Positions 13,881 through 22,600 of a stretch of 64,000 nucleotides of DNA are shown here, piece by piece. The stretch's first letter is position 1. Every line of letters begins with the position of its first letter. The notes under the pieces were generated by a model that did not search any database, was not told the DNA's origin, and saw nothing but the letters and a program-made list of their open reading frames with translations. The position numbers and the translations under genes were made by a program. Origin of the DNA: Antedon mediterranea (taxonomy: Eukaryota > Echinodermata > Crinoidea > Comatulida > Antedonidae); NCBI RefSeq assembly GCF_964355755.1, contig NC_092678.1, positions 9,520,922 through 9,584,921 of the forward strand, given 5' to 3'.

Positions 13881-15200
13881 AAGTACTTTAGTAATACTAT
13901 CAAAGTATTCACAGCATTTAATCTGTAAAAGGCTCTCTAGACTAGTTGCTAGCTAGGCGAAAATAACATTATTATTGTTATACTGCCCTTAACTTAATAA
14001 CACGTGGAGTAATAATAAGGATAAGGTCTTGTTGGATGAGGCCATCGATCAAGTTTACATTCCGTACAAGTTGTTCTGTTTTTCTGTTGTAAATTAGTAT
14101 TTTCTATCAATCATCAACATTTGGTGTTGCGGCTATCGGGACATCAACCTCATTGGCTAATAAACAGCTCAGTGAATTTCGGCCACTGATCATGTCTGTT
14201 GCCGCATCCCTACTTACCAACAAAAAACACATCTCTTATAGACAATCGTCAATAAAAACAATTTTCAGAAAAAAATTTACAAATTAGGTCAGCCGAAACC
14301 AAATCAAATTACTAGAAAAAACTAAAAAATATTCATTTGATGCCAGGTAAACTGTGCCGATAGAAATGGTCATGGTGTACCCTAATGTAAAGAACATACT
14401 GTAAAGAAAATAATAAATCTTCTGAAACACCATTTTAAAAGCATTACCTTCGATTTCATAAAAGGAAGACACTGTCTTATCTACCATAAATATCATTTGA
14501 GAGACAAAAAAAATTCAAGAGTGAAACAAAACACAATACAATATTTGAAATTTTATTGATTACATCACACAGAGAGTGTCAATATTCCATTACATGAAAT
14601 GCTTAAATTTGACTGGGAATTATGCAATGAACAATAAATATTTATTTAAAATAAGAAATAATAATTAATTTGATTTGAATTTATTAGGAAAATCATAAAA
14701 TATACATACAAAGTAATAACATAATGAGGAAACTGGACAATTGACCAATGAAGCTAGGAGGTTTTGAATACCGGCAGACTAAAAACTGTCCATTTTAGAG
14801 GATTATCAAATGATCAATGTATTAAATAAATAAAAATATTAAATAATATTAATATAAAATCCTTTTTTTTAATATGACGAGACATGTTTATCAAAAATAT
14901 TAGAATTCGTGGAAGGAAATATTTGATTCATATTAAAATGAATTATAGTGGAATTACTCTTGAAATATAAAATACTCATGACAAGAATATAGAAATCACA
15001 ATTTAATGTACACATTTCATTGCAAAAGTTTCCCCTCTGCTTTTTTGTAAGGGCTTGGGACCTTCAAATACAAAGTGCAATGAATGATTTAATGTAAATT
15101 ATAATGTAATTATATAAACTTATTGTAATAATATAAAAATTACAAAATAATTCACTACATTAACCATTGCTCTTTGGATTTGGCAGCATTAAAAACTTTT
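13881..15200. other. Noncoding stretch of block D, no gene seen
   Basis: The sequence is AT-rich. A 70-codon open frame on the minus strand (14284-14496) is kept in the duplicate at 54939-55151, but it has no recognisable motif and near-identity of the copies explains its survival. The copies differ by a 112-bp segment near 14726/55378. Confidence 0.5.
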
Positions 15201-15300
15201 TTTTTATTATTATTTTTATTAACTTTATTGCACATTCAGAAAACCATTAGATATGGTGGCCCAATGGCCAAATTGCATAAAATATAAAATATTTTGTAAA
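15195..15300 (-). mobile_element. Probable LINE 3' end with AATAAA and AAT-rich tail
   Basis: Read on the minus strand, a GTGCAATAAAGTTAAT signal is followed by an A/AAT-rich run, the typical 3' end of a truncated non-LTR element. It lies just downstream of the minus-strand pseudogene and could instead be that gene's polyadenylation region. The duplicate is at about 55,995-56,100. Confidence 0.35.
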
Positions 15301-15371
15301 AAGTGAAAATAAAATAACAGAACAAAACAAAAAATAGAAGATATATATATATATGAAACAGTATAAAAACT

Positions 15372-16479
15372 CTATCCATGGCTACAAAAATCATTTGGAA
15401 TCATTCTTGTTGCTGTTTTTTTTTCCACTCTTGACGATGGTGACGGGTGGCAACCAATAGCCGATTTTCATGCTTCATCAGATGTTGCAGCACAATACCA
15501 ATTTCCATAGTACTGAGTGTGGTTCTTATTTAACCTTGGTTGCTTACACTTTGAGCACACAATCACAGACATTCTTGGTTTGTACATTTTGATCGGTTTC
15601 CAATGTCTTTAGCCACTCGTTTTCTGTACAAGAGGGTAGTTCTAGGAATGCGAGTACTACTAGCCGCAGGGACTGATGGTGGTGGGTTTGCTATCTCGCC
15701 TGGAACTGGGATCGACAGTCTGTTTCCTAGAGTTGCTCGGCCGGAAGTGTTTTTTGGTTGGACAAATGTGAGAGATGGAGCGCTTGCAGGATCGTTTAGC
15801 ACCGCTGGATTGGTTAAAGGTTCAAGTAGGGTATTATCAGAGACAAGTTTGGGTATTGTTGCTGAGATGCCAGATTCCAAAACTTGCTGCTCTTGCTTCT
15901 TTGATGTTCTTTTGTACCTGTAATAACATCAATAACAAGTTAAAACTCACCGCTGGATGAGTGTCGTATGATTTATCTCCATCAACTGAAGCTTACCAAA
16001 CAACATCAGGTGTCCATTTGATAGCACTTTCCGACGAATGTTTTTGTAGCCTTTGCCGATTAGCGGCCAGCGCTGGAAATGTTTCCCTCCGATATATACG
16101 GTAGGCGGATACTCTTCACATAGTTTTGTAATAAGGCACTCCATATATCGATTGCAGTCCGGCCATTGGGCTGGTCCGGTGTTCTGACCTAAGAAGCATC
16201 TGTTAACCTACAAAGTGAAAAACGCAGGAAACTGCCTTACTGTCGAGTGCTTTCAACACCAGGTATTACAGCAGTCGTTTTACTTTTCTTGAACCTGCCT
16301 TTTGTGAGGTAATCGTGATGCCGTGCTTTGCGCTTAACGGTTTTGTCATACGCATCCAGGTTGTTCCACAACTTTGTGACATGTTCAGCATGACTTTGAC
16401 TTATGACTTCACTGTCTTCCTTAAACTGCATAAGGTAGCAGCCTGGAATGCTGTCCAGTCCAGTGGAATCCTCAAGTTC
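15372..16479 (-). pseudogene. 3' part of an uncharacterised animal gene with a C-terminal zinc-ribbon-like motif, copy 1
   Basis: Three exon-like stretches lie on the minus strand: 16479 to about 16240, 16209-15950, and 15916 to about 15372. They encode, in order, a charged segment, a segment with CFLG..GPAQWPDCNR and RWPLI motifs, a proline-rich linker, and a CSKCKQPR..THTQYYGNWYC zinc-ribbon-like end. From memory this layout matches the C-terminal half of large uncharacterised proteins of fish, lancelets and corals (possibly the DUF6729 group); this was not searched. The copy is broken: the reading frame shifts by one near an A-run before the zinc-ribbon motif, a TGA replaces the Trp codon found in copy 2, and about 24 bp are missing near 16437. 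The gaps between the exon-like parts are both 33 nt with GT..AG ends. Confidence 0.55.
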
Positions 16480-16529
16480 CTAAATTTTGTTAAGAAAATA
16501 TGAAAACAACATAAATTATAAGACTTTAT

Positions 16530-16735
16530 GCATTGTATTGCAAAACAGAAACAAAATTTATGAGGTAAATAATAATAATATTTATTCGGTCATCAATGTA
16601 AAAACAAGCACGAATGTGGGGGTACAGCGAAAGAAGCTGTAATGACGTCATAAGACCATAAAGAGAAAATGTTTTATAAGGGAAATAAGAATAAAGGTGG
16701 GCGATACCCACAAAAGAGAAGAAAAACAAATGCTT
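16530..16735 (-). mobile_element. Probable truncated non-LTR element 3' end
   Basis: Read on the minus strand, a T-rich segment ends in GATGACCGAATAAATATTAT followed by ATT repeats, typical of CR1-like LINE tails. It sits immediately upstream of the first pseudogene exon; the duplicate is at 57304-57510. The open frame across it is not convincing as a gene. Confidence 0.4.
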
Positions 16736-16739
16736 TGAA

Positions 16740-18700
16740 TCTCAACCAAAGTTACATTAAGCAAGTCTTCAATGTATCAATATTTGATTTGATCATCGGA
16801 TGAGTTTGTAATTAATTTAATCCTGAGAATTCCATATAATTTGTAATTCTAACATGAAGCTATAAAATTAGATGATTCTACCATAGCATAACATAAATGG
16901 AGCATGATTGAGAAGAGACAGCATTATGTTATTATATGACATTTTTTGCTTTAAAAGTGACAATTGCTAGTATACAACAGGGAAGACAGGCAGGCCCGAG
17001 GTGCTCTGAATCTCTGATGTAGAATTACATCTCTGTCGTAGAAAGTTCCAGGAAGACATATGACACTATACAAGGAAAACCAAAAATAAAATTGATTATA
17101 ACGTAATGTGCAGGTGGTAATTGTGTTGCCTTAATAACTTCTGTAGAAACTACCTTTCGATTGATCTGACCTTAGGTAGGTTGTCGGTGGTCATCTGAAA
17201 CTAGAATACATCAAAACTGCCAAGTTGAGGAGTGAGGGAGGACGTCCTAATATCTCTGCATGCACACAATGTTCTGAACACAACCTTATTTTAAGTATTA
17301 TGGAATAAAAATTTATTTGATTGATTAATGGATTACCTTGGGAATTACCTGAATACAGTAAATGCAACCAGTTACAATAGTTGTCATCATTAATGACCTC
17401 AACACCAACCCACATAGATGAAACTGAAAGTATAACAATGTAAATACAGTTGTTCTGAGTTCAGTAATGTGGGGGAAGTTAGTAATAACTAGCGTCAGAA
17501 TAAACAACACAGGTACCAATAATAAAGCAGGAGTTCTCAACAGTTTTCAATCGTACGCCACATTGTAATTTACTAATAATGTTGTGTGCCAGAGATAGAA
17601 TGTGAAGTCACAGGTGGGGGAACCAGCCGTGTAACAAGGGTGTTGTGTTGAATTGTGAACAAAGCATTATAGTCGACACTCCTACTAGTAAACAAAACAG
17701 AAACAAAATATTTCATCTCATATTTGATACAACACAGTTCGTTAAGTTGTGCAGTATTATTATTTAATTTGACATTTAATTAAATAAAACACATGCATAC
17801 AAAACATACGTATTGTAAACTCTTACTTTTAAACTGCAAAAGGATGTTATGATGAAGAATATCCAGAATGTTAACAGCAACTAACTGTTGGTGGAAAATT
17901 AATGGCATATTAAAATATTAGAGTTTTCAGTTTATATTTATTAGACAACTGATAGACAAACTATATATAGATAGATATTACCCAAGTACAAATAATAATT
18001 CACTGTCAATTAATAATTTATAACTTTTTTTTTTTCATTTATAACAATATTTGTAAAAATTATACTAAACCTTTTGTTTAGATCAGCTTTTTGAAATAAT
18101 GCCCTGCTATTTTAGGGTATTTAACATTAGCGTATACTCAGAGTATACATACAGAAGAGTTGGTGTTAAAAAGGAGAAAGCAGAAATAAAAATAACCTAT
18201 TACAAGTAAAATAGTTTTTGCAAACTAGCTACAGTGTGGTTATAACTTACCAGGTCTAAATGTGTTTGTTGTAATAATGACTGCTAAAAACCATGACTCT
18301 GAAAGAAACTCAAAGTAACTCAAACTACATGTTAATCAACATCAAAACATATGAAAATAATAAGGTAGCATGTTGTGGTGGCTTTATCATTAACTAAAAT
18401 ACTGCCATGTTAGGATATGCTTGGGATTGGCTTCACGTTCTATTTCTGCCAATTTTCTGAATAATCTATTAAGCTACAGAATGCTAGAATTATGTTTAAC
18501 CTGTCTGTGATTTGATGATCCATATATAACATCTTGAAAGGTCTTTCCTTGCATAGAAGACAAAACTACTGTTTTCATTAATTACTTTATAGAATTTTCT
18601 TTTTCTTTTTTTGTAACTTAAATTTACATTTCCTTTATTAAATCATTTAAAATAGTATAACATTTCAACAATTCATTATTAACACATGCTATGAATATAA
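16740..18700. other. Noncoding stretch of block D, no gene seen
   Basis: AT-rich sequence with no supportable exon. Overlapping hydrophobic open frames on the minus strand (17191-17540) are shared with copy 2 only because the blocks are duplicated, and they carry no recognisable motif. Another possible retroelement tail (GGAATAAAAATTTATTTG) is near 17300. Confidence 0.5.
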
Positions 18701-18702
18701 TA

Positions 18703-19144
18703 TAGTCGACTCTCCAAATACTGGACTCTGAACTGAAAAAACCGAACACTCTCCCAATACCAGAATTGTCTTGAGGACCAGAAGACCCCAAATTCCTAAG
18801 CTTTTAATATTAAGAGAATTTTCCAAAGAATGTAGGGAAAGTTTTGTGTACCTGAGCAGACAGGTCTATTTTCAATAAGGTGATGGGACCAGGATAGCTT
18901 TATTTGCCAAGTCATGCATAACATATCGTTTGAGGGGCTTCATAAGCAGCCGCACATGTGGTTTAATCTTTTGTTTTAATTTAGCTGACTGAGACAATCA
19001 CTACATAGTTGCACGCTTATCCACTTTAGCGGACTTCCTGCTATGCGGAACAGGATGTAAACTCGTTAAAAAACATTCCAAATACCAAACCGTTACGGAA
19101 TCCAACATATTCTGCCAGGTGTCCGGTATTAGGAAAGTTGACTG
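18703..19144. mobile_element. Tc1/mariner-pogo-like MITE, copy 1
   Basis: The ends are inverted: AGTCGACTCTCCAAATACTG on the left, and on the right the reverse complement of a similar sequence (AGTCAACTTTCCTAATACCG), about 19 of 23 positions matching. TA dinucleotides flank both ends (18701-18702 and 19145-19146), as expected for TA-targeting Tc1/mariner elements, and the TIR style resembles Tigger/pogo MITEs. At about 442 bp with no transposase frame it is non-autonomous. The duplicate is at 59471-59914. Confidence 0.65.
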
Positions 19145-19298
19145 TACAATAATGAATAATTTATCAACTACATATGTTATTAAACCACCACACAAACAAT
19201 TAATGTTAAATATTAAACGATGAGACATGTTTTGTCTAAATCAACTAACAATTACTTATTAAGGGTATGTTCAGACTCTTGACGTAAAAGTACTACTT

Positions 19299-19303
19299 CT
19301 CCC
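19299..19303 (+). repeat. Target-site duplication CTCCC, left
   Basis: CTCCC directly precedes the TG of the 5' LTR and is repeated at 25821-25825 after the CA of the 3' LTR. The unoccupied site with a single CTCCC is at 60069-60073. Confidence 0.95.
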
Positions 19304-19644
19304 TGTTACGGCTCATTTTTAGTTTAGCGCCCTCTATAATTAAAGGTTGTCTAATATGTCCGCTCACAAAGATAATGTGTTCTATGCGTAGGTCTATCTA
19401 GAAGAGACACAAACTTGAAACCATCATCATCATCATCATTATCATCATCAGTAAAGTCAGTCTTTATTCAATAGCTGATCATCATCAGCGTCATTATCGT
19501 GATCTTCATCACATCGGCAAGTTGCCATGGCCATCGCCATTGAGAGTTGAATAAAGTGTTTAAATTGATGCGTTACAAGTTGTCTGAGATTGTTTATTTG
19601 ATTGTTCAAGTGAAAACCTACGCCCAACAGTAGAGGCTGTTACA
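19304..19644 (+). repeat. 5' LTR of the BEL/Pao element
   Basis: 341 bp, TG..CA ended. It contains a TATAAT at 19335-19340, a CAT/ATC microsatellite near 19421-19450 and an AATAAA at 19550-19555, plausible promoter and polyadenylation elements. Confidence 0.95.
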
Positions 19645-19670
19645 GTTTCAAGTTTATATTCTAAAGTACG
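19645..19670 (+). other. Unusually short leader between 5' LTR and start codon
   Basis: Only 26 nt separate the LTR end from the ATG. The primer-binding site would be expected immediately after the LTR and would normally start with TGG to pair with a tRNA 3' CCA end. Here the sequence begins GTTTCAAG, and I recognise no tRNA complement. Confidence 0.6.
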
Positions 19671-22600
19671 ATGGCGTTATCAGATGAACGAGAACGCAAG
19701 TCCACTATCAAGGGACAAGAATATGCAACCGAAATGAAGTATAAAGCTCTTGGTATAGCCTGGAAGAACCTACAGAGGAGTTCGGAGGAGCTGAGAAACT
19801 ATATGAATGAGAATCCGCCAGTGACGGAAGCAAGATTACGATACACAAAGTGGATGACTTCTTATGAAGCATTCATCCTGGCTAATGACCAATATTGCAA
19901 CACACTTAATGAAGATGCCCTGCAAGATCATGACAATGATTGGTTTTGTGAAAAAACTGTTTATGCAGAAAATAGAAAGTCTGAAGCAGAAAAGTGGTTC
20001 TTGAGTAAGGAAGTAGTACAGCCTGTGGCAGGGAAGGCAAAGACATCCAAGTCTCGTAGTAGTATGAGATCTGTGGCTAGAAGACAGGAAGAGTTGAAGC
20101 GGTTAGAAGAATTGAAGAAGCAGAGTCGGATTCTGAAAGAAAAACAGGAAAGTGAGAAGAAAGTCAAACTGTTGGAAATCGAACTAGAGCAAGAGAAAGA
20201 GAGAAATGCTCTAGATAAGGAAATGGCAAGGTCAGAGGCCAGACAAGAGATGCTAGAAGAACTGGAAGCTGAAGAAATTTCTCTTAGTCAAGATTTGGAG
20301 GAAGAAGAAGCAAGCAGCTTGAGTGGGCCATCGTCAGGCGATGACCAGTCCTCCGTGAAGCAAACTGCAAGGATACCTTCAGTTGCAGTGTCACCCAAGG
20401 TTAACAAGGTCAAGCAACCCGCTGCTGAAAAACCAGAGAAAAGAGTTAACGACGCCATAGTAGAAATGAGGAAGCCCAAATTAGAAATAAAGAAGTTTAA
20501 TGGAAATTGTATGGACTTTAACAAATTCATGCGACAATTCAAAACACGAATAGAAAGTGGCTGCACCAACGATGACAGAATGGCATATTTAGAACAATTC
20601 ACTACAGGAGAGGCTCAACAAATTGTTATTGGATACTCCTACTTGGAAGCGGAAGTTGGTTATCCAGCTGCAATGAAAGAGTTGAAAAGACGTTACGGGG
20701 ATCCAGAGGTGATCGCAAACTCATATGTAAAAAGGCTGCTATCTTGGGCACCCATCAAGGCAAATGATCCAAAGGCCCTAGATGAGTTTTCGGTGTTCCT
20801 TATGGAATGTAAGGCTGCTACACTCTGCGTTGGGAGTCTAGGTGTGTTAGAGTTCTCTGAAAACATAAGGATGACCATGGAGAAGCTTCCGCAATACTTG
20901 CATGATCGTTGGAGAAATGTGGTGGAGGTTCACCGAAATCAACAAAGGCCCATACGCTTCAGTGACATTGTAGACTTTACACAGAAAGAAGCCAAAAAGC
21001 TTAATGATCCGGTTTATGGCAAAACCCCGGTATCTCGTGAGACCACAGAGCTACAAAAGAACAAACGCTCGAATACCACATTTAGCGTTCAGTCATCCGA
21101 CACAGCCAAACCCAAGATGTCGTGTCATTATTGTCAAGAGCAACACTGGCTGTCGCGTTGCCCTGGTTTTAAGGCTAAGTCTGTGGATGGCAGAAGGAAA
21201 TTCGTACGAGAAAAGAAGCTTTGTTGGAATTGTTTTAATAAGGGACACTTTGCATCGTCTTGTCCGAAACCAAGTTTTTGTAAGATGTGTGCAGAAAAGC
21301 ATTCGTCCTTCTTACATCCAGTCTCTCCTCCAAAGGGTGAGCATACCACAACACAGCCTGCTGAAAATCAAAAGGCAGCACCTCCTGAGACGCAAGCACA
21401 TTCGTTACCAGCCACGTCCACGTCATTGGCAGTTGCAGGCAGCTACCAAAGAATTGGCTTGTCAGTTGTACCAGTCCAGGTTAAGGCTGAGGGAGGAAAA
21501 TCTATAATTTCAACTTATGCTTTTCTAGACAATGGCTCGAATATTACATTTTGTACAGAAGCACTTGCGCAGAAGTTAGGTGTCAAGGGCAAAGGCGTTG
21601 ACCTTAACCTTATGACAATGGATGGTCAATCTGTCACTAAATCGACAACAATATCTCTATCAGTGGCAAATCTAGATGGATCAAGTCAAGTAAAAATTCC
21701 AAGAGTATATACCAGACAATCCATACCAGTGTCAACAAACACTATTGCAAGTCAGGCAGAAGTTGATAGGTGGCCTCACCTGCAAGGAATATATATTCCG
21801 TCTATCACTGCAGAAATAGAGTTATTAATTGGTCAAGATGTACCGGAGGTACACCAACCTTATGAAGTGCGAGCCATGCAAAATGGCGGTCCATATGCCA
21901 CTCGAACTCTGTTTGGCTGGGTGGTAAATGGCCCTTTGAGTTCTTGGCAAGAAAACAAGATATGCGGCTTCGTTGGGAATCTAGACGAGCAGTTCAGAAA
22001 ATTCTGCAGCATCGAGTTCAATGACCTCGAATCAGATCAGGTGACAATGTCACAGAGTGACATACAGGCATTAACAAGTATGGAGGAATCTGTGACATAC
22101 AAGGATGGACATTACCATGTTGCTATGCCTTGGAAGGCTCCCCCATCAACATTACCAAACAATCGTGTATTGGCCGAACGCCGACTCAAAACGTTGCAGG
22201 CTCGCCTTGAAAGGAGTAATGACACCCACAGCAAGTACACAGAATTTATGGAAACGTTAGTGGACAAGGGATATTCCAGGAAGGTTTCGGAGGTCATCGA
22301 TGGATCAATTCCAAAATGGTATCTTCCGCACCACCCAGTTTTACACCCGCAGAAACCGGGAAAGCTAAGGGTTGTGTTCGACTGCTCTGCCAAGTTTCAC
22401 GGAGTATGCCTAAATGACAAGTTAAACCAGGGACCAGACCTTACCAATTCATTAGTTGGAGTTTTAATGAGATTCCGTAGCTCTCCAGTTGCCTTTTGTG
22501 CCGATATTGAGAAAATGTTTTACCAGGTCAAGGTAAAGGAACAGGACTCAGACTTTCTCCGCTACTTGTGGTGGGAAATGGGAGATCTGAAGAAGGCACC

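Larger units (their letters stand above)
11930..19298. repeat. Block D copy 1, left part (segmental duplicate of 52579-60068)
   Basis: This stretch is collinear with 52579-60068 at high identity by eye, with scattered substitutions and several indels. It continues after the BEL insertion at 25821-29035. Each copy carries private lesions: about 24 bp missing from an exon near 16437 in copy 1, about 80 bp missing near 56805 and 112 extra bp at 55378-55489 in copy 2. The offset is 40,649 bp at the left end. Confidence 0.9.

Noticed and set aside
17191-17540. Hydrophobic membrane-protein-like open frames on the minus strand
   Set aside because: Overlapping short frames without a recognisable motif; their presence in copy 2 follows from recent duplication.
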